DNA of 64,000 bases from Catonia carolina (Eukaryota > Arthropoda > Insecta > Hemiptera > Achilidae), in the NCBI GenBank assembly GCA_035578175.1, contig JAQMRL010000003.1, forward strand, positions 60,930,672 to 60,994,671, in the 5' to 3' direction. The notes beneath the pieces were generated by a model. It was not told the origin of the DNA, did not search any database, and was given only the letters and a program-made list of their open reading frames with translations. Below, one piece after another: positions 13,547-26,566 of the stretch. Both the position numbers and the translations under genes were made by a program. Positions within the stretch are counted from its first letter, which is position 1. Every line of letters begins with the position of its first letter.

Positions 13547-15118
13547 TATTTATATACAATTTCAAATATATTTTTAAAAATACCAGTAAATATTTGTTAG
13601 ATAAAAATACAATATGATATACTGTAATAATGCTACAGGATATAATGAAAAATTTAACACCTCCACAAATAAAATAAAAAAAAACAATCAGTTCATCGGA
13701 GAGATTATTTATAAAAACCTAATGAAAAATTTATCATTAAAATAAAATTTACAATTTATAAGATCTATAAAAACTTTTAAACAAATCCACGAAAAAAGAT
13801 CATGTTTTAAAATGACTAAAATTACGCAATATCAACTTTAAATTACGAGAATTTTATATTTTGTTCGCATATAATTCAACTAATAGTACCAACGAATATA
13901 AAAATTTAAAACTCATTTTCCTAACTTTTATTTCTAACATTTTAACACAATCAAAATTTAAACTGATAATAATAAAACATAATACGAAAAAGAAATCCGA
14001 TAAATAATTTCAACGTTTTATTATTAACAAAACTAAAATATATTAATTTTTTTGTTTTAAAAATTAAACCAATCAAAAAACTGTAATGTAATTACAAATA
14101 TCCTACTTTAGGAAAACCTACTGTTTGTGTATTCATAATAACTGTAGACTAATCAAACAATTAAAAACCATTATATACAAGGCACTAGCAAGTTAATGAA
14201 ATACATAAAACCTACTTTTTTATTATTATATGATTATTTTGAACAAAACCAATAAAAAAAAATGAATGATGCTACCTTAATTTTTACACAACATTACAGA
14301 ATAAATAATACAATACCCTTTACAATAAAAATAAGAAACAACTTATTAAAAATTAATTGTTTTTTCAAGTTCAATTTGAAGACAACACAAAACTAATATT
14401 AAAATAGTTAAACAACTAATACGATTTTACAAACAGACTAATTATGTTGTTTATTATTAGACATATTTTCATTTTAAAAATCAGTAATAAAATACTTGTG
14501 ATTGCATATTGATATATATATAATATATACTTTGTTTATGTATTTACATTTTATAATATTAATATGTTTATTTTTACGTGATAAATGTTTATGAATACAT
14601 ATCTTTAAATAAAATAGTCTAAAACAATAACAAAACATACACAAATTTGTAGAAATTTACAAATAAATAATAATCAATCCTATAGGAATAAATTTATTTA
14701 CTTTTTTTTAAAGAATAGTTAAAATAACTTGACTATTCAGAATTGAAAATACAGTTGTACTTTTTTAAAAATATAAATTTCATTAACTATTTAAATTTCT
14801 TTAAACATATCCACTTGTGTGTCATGTGTACAACATTGTGATCACCGCTACTTTTCAAACATTTATTGTGTATTACTTTATGTATGAAGAAATATAAACC
14901 TTTCAGAGAGTTCAGAAAAGTAACATGTCTAATGTTTGTTTTCTTTCTTTATATGTAAATATGTTGGCTCACATTATGAAAGCATCCAAATTGTCAGCCA
15001 TTTTGCTTGCAAGAAGATCTATCCTTTAATTTGTTAACACTTTGAGTGTTAATTACGACATATGACGACGTGATGAAATGTTACAGGTTGTGGATCATGA
15101 CAGAATTTGTATTTACGC
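13547..15118. other. AT-rich DNA, no gene recognised
   Basis: Very A/T-rich, no motif or repeat boundary recognised. Confidence 0.45.
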
Positions 15119-15545
15119 AGTTATACTATCTAATTTGCCCATAACGGGTAGGTGGAGCGTTAAATTAAAATTGCACTTGATCTGTGTTGATCTGTTGTTC
15201 CAGGGCTAAAAAAAATGGTTCTGTTTCTTATCATATAGTGAGCCAATTATGACTGAACTATTTAAGAAAAGAGGCAGAGGTGTAAAAGACAAGGTAGAGG
15301 TATGAAAGTCACAGTTATCTCCTCTGAGAGTAATGAATTTTACTATACAGCCAAGACCCTCTGGTGAATGAAGCGAAAGTCATTGGCAGGGTTGGAAATG
15401 GAAGCTTTTCAGAGGACCTGGCATGCTGGTAAGCATACTCTTTCAACTAAGTGAAGAAGGCAATAGTAAACCACCTCACTCTTCGTTTTCACTTAGTAAA
15501 ACCTCCACAGGTTCAAACCAGCCTATCTGCTGTTGACCTAAACAA
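15119..15545 (+). repeat. Interspersed repeat C, copy 1
   Basis: Shares an extended similar sequence with 44835-45240: GGTGGAG(C/T)GTTAAATTAA, TTCCAGGGCTA, AGTTATCTCCTCTGAGAG, GGCAATAGTAAACCACC and TAGTAAAACCTC in the same order. The GGCAATAGTAAACCACC block resembles 3' ends of insect LINEs; class not settled. Confidence 0.75.
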
Positions 15546-17639
15546 CAAAACTATCTAATATCATGTTATTTAATGGAGTCCAATCGTTTATTTTGAATCT
15601 AGTATCATTTCAGTACATAAGTACATCGTTAGAGTAGATTAATGTTCTATTGACTTATAATGAAAAGTAAAGATTGAGGTTACATGTGCATTTTAATGTT
15701 AATCATGACGGATTCGCAACCGAAGTGTTTAGTATAGTTCAGTTTTTTTTTAAATTTTAATATTATAGTTTTGATTATAAAGTATTATTATGTATAAAAG
15801 AGTAAATAAATTACGTGAACAATATAAGAATCTAGTGCAAATTCTTGTATTTTCTTATAAATATGCTAAGAAAAGGTGATAGTATTTTTTTTTTTAATGA
15901 AATATTTAACAACTAACAATATCCCATTGAAAACTAGAAGATTTGATGTTTCCAGCCATGAAGTACCTTTTTAATAGTCCTTATAGTTTTTATAACATTT
16001 CAAATATAGACAAAAATGGCCAGCATTCTATAAACAACCACATTTTTAACCCAAGCACTCAAAGTGTTAATCCTAAGATGAGAATAATGCACATAGGTTT
16101 ACAACAGGAGTATGGGTACACATGCGTCTTGTGTTTAATTCACTATCTGTTTGTAGCACAACTTTATACACATCCTATATCAACTAAATACGGGGAATGA
16201 ATTCCGCATATAAAGTAGTATGTTGGCAGTCTATCACGTGAACAATAAATGATCAATGACATGGTTACAATCAATCAGTGAAACAGTTGTTCACATGAAC
16301 TGCTTACTCTGAACATTCAATAACACTCAGTATAAATGAGTTTTTATCTTCGTTTACAAGTGGGTGCTGGTATAAATCAGTGTCTTAAATAAGGTAATTC
16401 GAGGAAACAAGAGGTAGACCCAAACAGATACATATTTTATAAATTCACACACATCTGTGCTTAACCCACCTATGAATTTTTATACTGTTGGTGGCCTTAC
16501 AGTTGGATTTAATTTTGCATAAAATGACACTATATTGTAAATAGACAATAACTTTTTTTTCTTTTAACCAATTCTCTTAATTTGTTTTCATTTTTTCAGA
16601 ATTTAGTAACCATTTATACCAAAGAATTACTTTTATTGTCTTTGAGATACTTTTTTTCTACAAATATTTAAACAATTGTTTTTCTTGTAAATGAAATTTT
16701 TTTAATTTTTTTCAATAGTAACTTAGAAATTTATAAATTTTCTATAAAAATTATATAACGATCATCTAGAATATTCTTTTTTCTACAAAACTAATTCAAA
16801 TTTTTAAAAAATAGGTTAACATAAAAAAAAAGTTATGCCCTATTTTCTAATCTCCGGTCATTGCCACTTTCACTTATTTACTCATCAATATCCTATCGGT
16901 AATGAAATTAATATGTTAGCATGCAGACAATTTATTTAATAGTTAAAAATTATTGAATTAATAATATTGAATATTATGACTTGATTAAAAACACCAAAAA
17001 ATACGAAAAAAGACTAAAAAACTCTTAACAAACACGCGCCTTACAGAACGTAAACAAACGCCATTTTTCAACCCATGGTATAGGTTATTTTGATCATGAA
17101 ATTATAACTGAACGCTTGCATGCACTCTATTGGTAGATATATGTAAACAAAGCAAAAGTTATGTAGTTTTCATTGGTGCTGCTACATCAAGAAATTTTTA
17201 GAAACTACGTAGATAGGACTAGATAAAGTACGAGGACGTTAAATCGCCATCATTATATACAGCGACACAAATATGGTGGACGGTGTTTCGCTGTCATTAC
17301 ATGCCAATGGGTTAAGTTAAAGATAAATCACACTAACCGCAATAGCTATATCATCTTTACAATGGATATAAAACATCAGAACAAACATTAACGTTGATCT
17401 CACAGTAAATGAGCGCAAAACAAGACACACGGTAGTACATGATTTTGCCTGGTGATTACCAACTGAGATCCTTGTAAGTACATTGTTGGACAGAAAATTT
17501 TTTATGAAGGAATCTTAGTACTTAGGAAATACATTAAACCACAAAAATCTACCGAGTAACTCGATATGAGAACAAATTTAATGGAGAAATAGAAAGTAAT
17601 TTATCAATGTAAAATTATTTAAGAAAAAATTAATAACAC
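15546..17639. other. AT-rich DNA, no gene recognised
   Basis: The frame at 15943-16200 has no domain. Nothing else supported. Confidence 0.45.
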
Positions 17640-18085
17640 TAAAATTTACGTGTAGAGGTATTTGGTGTGCCCCAGTTGCCACTTAAGGCTGTGAAACGTA
17701 GACTTTGTCACAACTAGATTAAAACATGTTTTGAAAAAAAGATGTGATTGGACAAGATAGAGGATTTTTGGACCAGTCAGGAATGGAGATGACTCGAGAT
17801 TACATAAAAATGAAAAACTGAATACTCCCATTTAAGGTAGAGATATGGTCAGTTTCACAGAGGTTGAAAGACTGACATGATTGGGGCAGATTGAGAGAAT
17901 AGAGTCAATGGAAATTGTTAAGGTGATAGCGAGGAAGACTGTATTAAAGAAGGAAGGACTATCCTAGGAAGAGGTGGATGAGGCATTAATGATTCAATTT
18001 ATGGGTATGAAAAGAAAAGAAGACACTAGCAATTAGCAGAGGGGATTAAGGAGGAAGCCAAAGCCCACCAATGGTTGTAGACGAA
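17640..18085 (+). mobile_element. LINE C-terminal remnant, heavily mutated
   Basis: Read across several frame breaks it follows the LINE tail with LKAVKRRLC, a DWEWR-like stretch, R.GQIERI, and ends EEAKAHQWL. This order (..RL.WLGH.ER..., ...EEAKAHQGL) is that of endonuclease-RT LINEs. Confidence 0.65.
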
Positions 18086-18089
18086 AGAA

Positions 18090-19160
18090 AAAAATGGATA
18101 CAAACTGAATTTACAGAATTGTTTAAATGTATTTTAATTCTTGTTTTGATATATATTTTAAGTAAATGCAGTGCAGCACAACTATGTCAGTGTCAGTCTC
18201 AAGTCTACAACCCATCTTTTTGAAAGACAAAAGAGTATTTTGAGGGAAGAGGCATAAACTTTTTACAAACTAAGACTTCATCTGTCTCTGGACTGATGTA
18301 CCCAGTAAAGGACCTTTCCCTGTTGTTAACTACTGAGTTAAGGAAACAACTGAACAATGGTCCTTTGGTCAGATGGGGACAAGTCTAAGTGGTTAGAACC
18401 TGAATAAGACAACCAAGCCCTTAAGCCTCAAGGAACCATTATTAAGTATAAGAACCAGAGCAGACGGATCATTAAAACCAAATGAATCTTTTAATGTTGG
18501 GTGAACAAAAAGTAAGCTGGACGAATTAACAGCAAAAAAGGATGCAAATGAAAATATTAAAAACTGGGTATAGTCTAAAGATGCTGAGAGCCATAAGGAA
18601 TAGTCAAAGATTATATGCTGAAACTTAGCAAAAAATAAATTTCACACACAAATGTTACAGGTGTTTGAATAAAATATGATTTACATTTTAAACACCGTTA
18701 CTATATAATTCAGTTTTTAAAATATTTTAATATTAGAAACACGAAATTTTTGCTAGTTTTGTACACTGATTAAGCAATTGTAAACAAATTAAAGACAACG
18801 TATTTTTTTCTGGATAGTCGAATTATGAAATAAATTAACATTTATAAAAAATTATTACTATAGTGTAATTGACTCATAAATAAATAATGAGATTTTAGTG
18901 TTTAAAGTGAACATTACAAAAAACCACTTAATTTAGTTTAAGTGGCATTTAAAAGTAATATTAAAATCATAAACTAAACAATAAATAAATAAATAAATTA
19001 GTTGTCATTTAATACTAATACTAATTAAAAAAAATAATCTTACATAATATATCATATCTTTTACTTATCTTAAACTAAATATATAATAATGTATTTTTAG
19101 AGTGTGTAGCAAACTCGTTTACATAACTTGTGTATTAATAACTACCGTGATCACATAACG
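18090..19160. other. Unassigned sequence just 3' of the BTB gene
   Basis: 18170-18500 is less AT-rich than its surroundings but has stops in all frames and no motif. The rest is AT-rich. Part may be 3' UTR. Confidence 0.35.
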
Positions 19161-19161
19161 T

Positions 19162-19167
19162 TTTATT
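19162..19167 (-). terminator. Candidate poly(A) signal AATAAA
   Basis: AATAAA on the minus strand about 40 nt after the stop codon of exon 8. In such AT-rich DNA this hexamer is frequent, so it may not be the used site. BTB gene 3' UTRs are often long. Confidence 0.3.
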
Positions 19168-19207
19168 TTTTGGAGTTGTGCTAAAAAGTTTGGTGACCGA
19201 AGTAGTT

Positions 19208-19499
19208 TCATTTACTACCATTAAGGCTTGGTCCATCGCGTTCACGTTTTACTATTGTGATGTCTGGATTGTTGCTTAAAACATGGCGGGCAGTCGCAAG
19301 GCGATCTGTACCGTCTATTTCGTCGTCATCTTCACCGTCCGATGAGACCGGATCACCTTGCCGTAAAGTCGATAAATAATTCGCCAGTGTTGTTACTGTT
19401 ACATTTAACATTTCTGCTGCACGGAATAACGTTAGCTCTTTGCGCTGAAGTTTCGATAACACCTCCGCAGGCCCTTGTTCTAACCAGAAGTCACGCACC
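19208..19499 (-). CDS. Exon 8 (terminal): second Psq-like HTH and acidic tail
   Basis: Acceptor ATTTCCAG before 19499. Its first G completes the Arg codon, followed by 96 codons and stop at 19208-19210. VRDFWLEQGPAEVLSKLQRK continues into ELTLFRAAEMLNVTVTTLANYL (about 520-566), a second helix-turn-helix of the same kind as exon 7. After it come a DGEDDDEID acidic run and IVKRERDG, which fits a SUMO consensus (hydrophobic-K-x-E) around V-K-R-E. GTG at 19498 is an internal codon, not a start. Confidence 0.92.
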
Positions 19500-20439
19500 C
19501 TGGAAATTAATAATGAAATACTTAAGGTTCGACGTATTTTTCTATATAGTGATAATATTAAAAAAAACCATCTTGTTAGAATAGAATAGAAATTCTGTTC
19601 TCACAGAACTAATACAACATGCAGCAATGCTGCTTACATTGGTGATTTGTCCAATACACATCTTACTTATATTACACAATTTATGATTAAACCAAAAACA
19701 TAAAAACAAAACAAAGCACATAAATATAGGTTTTTTTACTCACACAGAGTGAAAGGCATTGATTTACATTACAGTAGTACAATTATAGGGGGTAATGATG
19801 GGGAGGAAGGCCACGGATAACCGAAATCCACGGTTGAAATGGTGGGAGTACTGACTAAAGCTATTTATCATAGTACTGGATGCTACATTATGTAAAATAA
19901 TTTACTAGGCTTAACGGTTCAAAGTGGATATTCTGCACATGTTTATATTAGGAAATGAATACTTAAAATCCATTGTGAATGTTAGTAATCACAAAAAAAC
20001 CAATTTAACAAAACATCAGTTCAACACATATATTTACTAATGCTACTTATTTAAAGACACACCACAAATAAAACAAAGAAATAAAATTATTTTATAGATA
20101 CTGAAGTCACGAGATTGCCTTTGCGTATGTATGTTTGGGCTGTGAGGAAGGGCAGTGAAATATTTGCAGTGCTGCCAAACTCAACACTGAGACACTACTC
20201 GCACATTTCACTACCATGCAGTTTCTAGATACATTTTGTAAGCTGTGGTTTATTCTGAGAAAATGTTTTCTTCATAAACCTTATAAAAAATAAATATGAC
20301 CTGTAATATTGCTTATAGCATAATTACACGACTAGAAATGTTTGATTTACTGTAATTACGAATGAATCGCCTTTTTTACTATTGCTGTCATCGGCGTTTT
20401 CATTATCAGTCTCTAGTATCTACCTAACCGTTTTCTTTT

Positions 20440-20650
20440 TTTACCAGGTTTCAACAAAACTCTTAAAGAATAGCTTCTTCACGTCCTTAATTTCCTTCTT
20501 TATTTTTTGAATTGTGGAAAAAGAAACATCACAGTAGTTAGCCGCTCGCTCACGATTTTTGTTAAGAGGCACACTTCACAACATTTTATTACATTGCATT
20601 CAGCACTGTGAATAGTTCGACCACGTTTTCGAGAAACCGACATTTGTGTT
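20440..20650 (-). pseudogene. N-terminal fragment of IS630/Tc1-like transposase
   Basis: Minus strand begins MSVSRKRGRTIHSAECNVIK, then after frame breaks ERAAN-C-DVSF-TIQKI-KEIKDVKKLFF and TW..KKK. An N-terminal SRKRGR followed by HTH-like text is how animal IS630/Tc1-like transposases of the type at 30361 begin. Degenerate. Confidence 0.45.
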
Positions 20651-20851
20651 TACGGTAACAAACAGTTATATTCGTACAGTTAACCTACAAAAGGTTCCTC
20701 AATATACTGTATATGCTCTGGGTATAGTATAAGTTGTTATGTTTGTCGTACTGAAATTAAAGCAGTCACGCTAGCGTACTGATGCTTTTCCCCCTTTACC
20801 CCTCGTTGCAAACAAGGGCAAACACGTGACTCAAGTGACTACATATGCCAT

Positions 20852-20997
20852 CTCTGTAGCGTAGTGGTAGGGTGCTAGTCTACAACGCGGAGGTCCCGGG
20901 TTCAATTCCCGGCTAGGGTCTGGAAACCTTCACAAGTTAAAATCCACCATAGTCACTAATAACCGAGCTATTGATGCAACTTTAAATAACCTAAAAA
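20852..20997 (+). mobile_element. tRNA-derived SINE (family B)
   Basis: Box A-like TAGCGTAGTGGTAGGGTGC and box B GGGTTCAATTCCCGGCTAGG in tRNA spacing, then body GGTCTGGAAACC, CAAGTTAAAATCCACC and an A-rich tail. The same body occurs within the pogo element at 52730. A real tRNA is unlikely, because the sequence continues into the shared body. Confidence 0.8.
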
Positions 20998-21743
20998 AAT
21001 AATTATTTTATAGACCACTGAAATAGTCAGTCATTGTTTTCTGCTTCATTGTTTCTTTTTCCTCCTCCTTAAAATAATTGAAGATCGGAGTTTGTGTAGC
21101 ACTAATTAGTCACACAACAGGCTGTTGATATGCACACCATAATACACACACGTCACAAGAAACAGTGTCATTACTACTGTACTACTAAACTAAAGGAGTT
21201 GCAATTTATAAAAAATCATAACACATAATTTTAGAAAGGAATGTACAAGTTGTGAAATAGGGGTTGACGACCTAATAAAATAGACTATGGTTTTCAGTCG
21301 TGAGCCTAATTGCCACTCCTGACCAACCCTCTTTTTTCACCTTCACAAACATGCACTACGTATCTGATGTGCGTGCTTCAATTTTAAAAATGTTTGGTTT
21401 GGCAAAATATTACCCATTAGATCTAAGAGGCTGAATGCGTTGCCTGTTATTTTTAATTACAAATTTAAAATTGAATAAATAGCAACAAAAGTGAACTTCC
21501 TTAGTAATTTTTACTGGTTTTGTACGGTAAATCTTTATGAATTCATTTTTTTACCACCCTGGTTAATCCGCCCCAGGATAATCGATGTACAACTGTATCT
21601 TTTATGGAGAGGGTCCACCATACGATATAGCCGGAAAATTTCTTTATCCTCCAAGTACTCCTTTTCAGAGTAATACACTCTTTCTACTAGAAGATCCCCG
21701 GGAAATATTATTTAGGAAATGAAAATAAAACAAACAAACAAAC

Positions 21744-21963
21744 CTATAAGGATGCTTTAAACATCCATAAGCATCTCTATAACGTCCATAAAGTGTTCCA
21801 TAAGATACTCCCATTAGTTCAGCAGCAACTTTCATTTCTAATTCTTTGTTCTTAATGGCTTCCATTACTCGTTTCGTAAAAGGCTCTTCCCAAAACTGAG
21901 GTCTACGACCACCTTGTGCCATGTAATCATTCATTTTGACAACATCCGAGTATTGACTTAAAT
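21744..21963 (-). CDS. Exon 7: first Psq-type helix-turn-helix
   Basis: Acceptor GTCGTTTCAG before 21963 and donor GTTTGT after 21744. 220 nt, entered with 2 nt of a split Asp codon and left with AG of a split Arg codon. After LSQYSDVVKMNDYMAQGGRR comes the helix-turn-helix: FWEEPFTKRVMEAIKNKELE, then MKVAAELMGVSYGTLYGRYR (about 466-512). The pattern of an acidic or amphipathic helix, AA.. in the turn region, then a V.Y.TL recognition helix matches the Pipsqueak DNA-binding fold. The donor GTTTGT is weaker than those of the other exons. Confidence 0.93.
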
Positions 21964-21999
21964 CTGAAACGACAAAAACAATTTCAAGTTAAACTAAAA

Positions 22000-24018
22000 G
22001 AGAGAAACTAAATCATTTTAAGAGGAGCACACCAATGAACTTGGAATTAATGTAATGAGCAGTAATTTCATACAAAAAAACTGATTTTATCAGAAATACT
22101 CATAATAAAATAAAAAAATATTAACCAAGATAAAGATTAATGTCAATATGCAAATGTCTTCTAACATGGAAACAATATTAATTTACTGTTTACTTCAACT
22201 GAAGCTGTGAAAGCCTAAAAATAATTTTTATTAACTACATCCATGATAAATTAGTTTTTGTGTTCAACTAAAAAAATAATACAAACATTTTTATAATTTT
22301 TTTTAATCCTTCAGCTATGGGTGAATCAAAGTATGAGTTGTTAGTTGTTGCCAGACAGCCATAGCAGTTTTATTTATAAGGCTTTTACACAAACTTGAGT
22401 CATGTTTGTATATTGACTTATGGATGACCTGCATGCGATATCTGTTTACATAAAAATTCAACAATTTAGCCTACCCACCACACTAAAACTATAATAAAAT
22501 ATTTCCCAGTCAATGTATTCTATTTCTGTAAATGCTATTAGTTGTGCTGAAGAATTCTCTACAAAATAAATATAATAATTATCAGTTTCGGACTTACAAT
22601 GACCTCACTGCAATAAGTTTTATCCCATACTGAACTATCCATTACTGTAGCCACTGAAGTGGCTTCGCGCAGCACATGGTTAAAAATGATTATGTCTTTG
22701 CTTGGTCATCTTAAAATTATCACAATAAGTTACAATACAAGTAAAATCAAAAACTGCTATCACTTGATAAGAATCAATAGGCTATTCCAATAAGACTCTT
22801 GTATTTCATGACCCATTTTAAATTAATAAAACTTTTCTTATGAAGGAAAATTACTTTAGTAAAAAATTATTATTATTCCTTTTGACAAGCAACCATACAT
22901 AGCAAACAGAAAGTGTTGGATGAAACAAACTAGTAAAACTTAACCCTTGCTAACCGGGAGGCCCAATATCACTCATTCATCATAATCTTTCTTTACACTC
23001 AATTATCTCCGCAACTATTCATCATTTTCTAACAGGTTTAGTTTTATTAAATAGAAACTTTTTTCTTCTTTCATTTGATGTATCTTGCATATTTGTACAA
23101 TGAAAATTGACGACGTGGTGTTACGCGAAATAAAGAGATTTTTTTTGAAGAGCTAAAATTTGAACACTTTTATCCACAACTTTTCAACAAAAAAAAGATA
23201 TTTAATTGGGAAAGACATCATCAGTTAGCTTTAAATGTAACAATCAAAATCAATAAATTAGAAGGGCCAGTGACAAATTTTAGGACTCTAAAATCGAACA
23301 AAGAAGGTTAATACTACCCATCTCGCCTATTCCTTGGTTAAACCTTACAATTAGCGTCAAAATAAATGATAACAAACATACTTTAATTTATGCTATCCTA
23401 TTTAGAAAAGGATAATACACAAAACAACATGCAGAAAAGAGATAGAACTTTCATAAAAGAGTAAATAAAAATTGAAAAGACACCACATTAATTTGAGGCG
23501 ATTTTTTCCCCATTTTTTTCATCCAGCATGTTACTTTGTTGAACAAAAAAGTGTTATATCTTCTGAATGCATCACATCAATTTACAAAATCTAAATCTAG
23601 TTACTTTTCCAATGAATTGCTTTATTTATGTATATAGCTAAACATATGTTTTTGTATTATTTTAGTGATTTAGTGACACTTTTTCGTACGTATTTTTTGA
23701 GGATACTAAAAGAAAATATTTTTTCTTAATTTTCAATTTGTATTCTGGTCGTAAATGAAAACAGAAAAATTTGGTTCAAATGTTGTTCTAATAACAAATT
23801 CCTTATAAATAAATGGTAATTTTTTGAAATTTTTAGGAATGAAACTAAATGAATGAAATAAAAGAGTTTTTATTAGGCGTAAAATGACAGTCCGCACGAT
23901 CGTTAAAATCTCCATTCTTGTAGAGTTAAAATGTATTATCTATGTAAAAGAGCAATCATAACATTACAATGAACACCTAATTTTTGTGGGAAAACAAATC
24001 ACTGTAATTCAACTTATC
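22000..24018. other. Intron 6 sequence, nothing recognised
   Basis: AT-rich; frames lack motifs. Part of the intron between exons 7 and 6. Confidence 0.45.
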
Positions 24019-24242
24019 TACGGCACACGAAAATAAGCTTCAAGGTCACAGCAGCCAGCTGCAATATTGCCAGATCCCACACTTCACCCCCGCGCACTGC
24101 ACAAAAAGGCAGACGTTCGGTATTCCCTCATCCATCGCATGACAAGGCGTAATATCTGACAACATTGGTAGATGACAATCTTATCAGCAAGGAGGAGCTG
24201 TTAATAGTAAATGACCTTGAAGCTCATTTTTGTGCGACAGAG
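24019..24242. mobile_element. MITE-like element with about 28-bp inverted ends
   Basis: Left end CGGCACACGAAAATAAGC then TTCAAGGTCA; right end is its imperfect reverse complement (TGACCTTGAAGC, then TCATTTTTGTGCGACAG). About 220 bp, no coding, TA close to both ends. Higher GC than surroundings. Confidence 0.7.
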
Positions 24243-24826
24243 GTAATAACATTTTACCAAGTAACACCATTTATACAAGTAAACTGCACTTTTAAACAGT
24301 TATCAATCTTTAATATCAGCTTTAATATCACACATTATTAAAACTCAAACAGAAAATATGTTGAAAACAGAAACCCACATCTAGTAAATATTAGTACCTT
24401 AAGCAGGAATCAAACTTGATGCTTCTGAAAACTACTTTTGGTAGTAAACTGAAAAAACAAAATAAATACTAAGTTCAAAAATAAATCGTTAAAATGCATC
24501 CTCCAGCTTGGACTCAATTCCATTATATAATTTAACGAACCTTTTCAGCTGCCTTGATCCTTACAATCAACCAACAATGCAAGTGAGCATGTATATTAAG
24601 TAAAAATATGCACAGAATGATCAAAAACAAAATTCCGTACACCATGACTAACTCGCACTAAGCTTAAGATAATAAACAATAAACACAATCAATTTATTTG
24701 TTAGAAAATGTTTCACAAATCGAACAATAGTTCACCATTAATAAATGAAACTTTTATATTTTTTTATTCTTTATATTTTACTGTTATTTTTCCATTGTTA
24801 CGGTTATATTGTAATTTTTTGTGACA

Positions 24827-24862
<36 letters not shown>

Positions 24863-26069
24863 GTTTTTATTATAGACTTAGTTTTTTTTTGCTTGGAAGT
24901 AATATAACAGACGAATGCGCTTGAATTATAACAGGACAGTAAACAATTCCAGTAATTTGTTGTTTATCATTGTTTCAGATTGTTTATTTCATATCATTAA
25001 AATTAATGTCTGTGACTAGTTTAATACAACTGTTTGTACTTGCACATGTTTAACTCATCTTCAGTTTCATCCGTTAGCTTTTGGTATAGTATTGGTAATT
25101 TCAATTTTCTTCGTAGACTTAAGTTGAAAATTTTTGTAAACTGTGTTTTGTTAACATGTGTGATAGTGAACGTGTTGAGTTTTTTAAACAAAAAAGCGGT
25201 AAACCATTAAAAGTGGTGTAAAAAGAATTAATTGTTCTAAATGTCTTTAATTTCCTAAGGAAGAATCAAAATTATTTGTTAAATATAATGGTTAAAAAAA
25301 TTAATTAAGGAGTCGCTTTATAAAACAACAATAATTACAAGTAATCTGAACGATATAATTGAAAACGTTTAAAGGATAATGTTTATTTTAGCTGGAAGTA
25401 GATATTTTTATGACGCAATGTAGCATAAAATAATTTTTTTTTTTTTTTGGTTTTAAGTCTGACTATTTAAAATAATTAATTGTAAAATAATTGTCAGGCG
25501 AAGATGTAGATACATGCCAACTTGTGTAAAACTTTCATTTACAATCTATAGGCACTTGCCTCGGGTGGATCAACAGTAGATCAACTTTACTTCAGTGTTT
25601 CGGTGGATACACCAACACCAAGTGTATAAAATTATATGAAACTTTAAGACTTACAGAAGATTTATAGAATCTTCAATCAATGGAAAACTGTTTTATACGA
25701 TAAAGTTTCTTATATTTTAGAAACTTTGATGATGATAGTGGATCCAACGAAACACGTGTCAGATCGTAAGAATCAAGCCAGCTAAAGAGGTTAGTGAAAT
25801 TAAAATACTGAGTTATAAAATTATATTAAACATTAACAAATTCTGGTGTCCTAGGACAACTTATGACTGAAAATACACTTCACAGAAATTATCATTTATC
25901 AGGTTTGTTACAAGTTATCAACAGGGATCAATAGAAATCTTAATGATTTTTAGAAAAGAAGTTCAAATTATTTTACTGGTACATGGCAATCTATTAAAAA
26001 ATTTAAAATTACAAAAATTCTCACTGTTGATGGAAAGCTTCTAAATATTGGTAATAATTGATATCTTAC
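24243..26069. other. Intron 6 sequence, nothing recognised
   Basis: AT-rich. Includes an (ATT)n tract at 24831-24860. No coding signal. Confidence 0.45.
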
Positions 26070-26142
26070 CAGGTAGATGAGCTGGTTGTTCTTGGAAAGC
26101 ACTTCTGTCTTCATCAGCAGCAGGTGGAATATTAAAGCCACT
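26070..26142 (-). CDS. Exon 6: short linker exon (73 nt)
   Basis: Acceptor TTCATTTTTAG before 26142 and donor GTAAGA after 26070. It is open in the needed frame for 24 codons (SGFNIPPAADEDRSAF and on to HLP) plus one G. That G joins AT from exon 7 to make an Asp codon. It is too short to stand out alone. The call rests on good splice sites, correct phase on both sides and composition like the neighbouring linker. Confidence 0.83.
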
Positions 26143-26566
26143 CTAAAAATGAAAAATTTCCGTTAGTTAGTAACTTTTAACAACTAGTTAGTTAACTCCA
26201 CCATGAGAATAATAAATTATAATACAAATAGTTTTTAGTTCACTAAAAAATTCACTTAAATTTATTTCTAAATATGATTGCATACAGAACTGTAAAAAAA
26301 TGGATTTTGTTTATTAAAAACACAATTCTAATGCATCTGATTAACCTGGCCGACTGAACCATGTAATAGTGTTCTTTTTCTATTCCTATACACCCAAGCT
26401 TTTAAAAATTTTGCACATTTTCTAATTAGTTTTTCTCAACACTATTGAAGATATTTTATTAGCAAATATGTTACTTATATGAAATTTTTCTTCAATTTTT
26501 TTTTAATTATGTACAAGTTCAGCCTAATAGATTTTTTACTTAAAAAATTAATGCACTCATTTAATA

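Noticed and set aside
19342..19584. Plus-strand frame with a signal-peptide-like start
   Set aside because: Antisense of exon 8; the exon's protein motif and splice site explain the openness.
20852..20925. Possible tRNA gene
   Set aside because: A and B boxes are good, but the sequence runs into a repeated SINE body and does not give a convincing cloverleaf.
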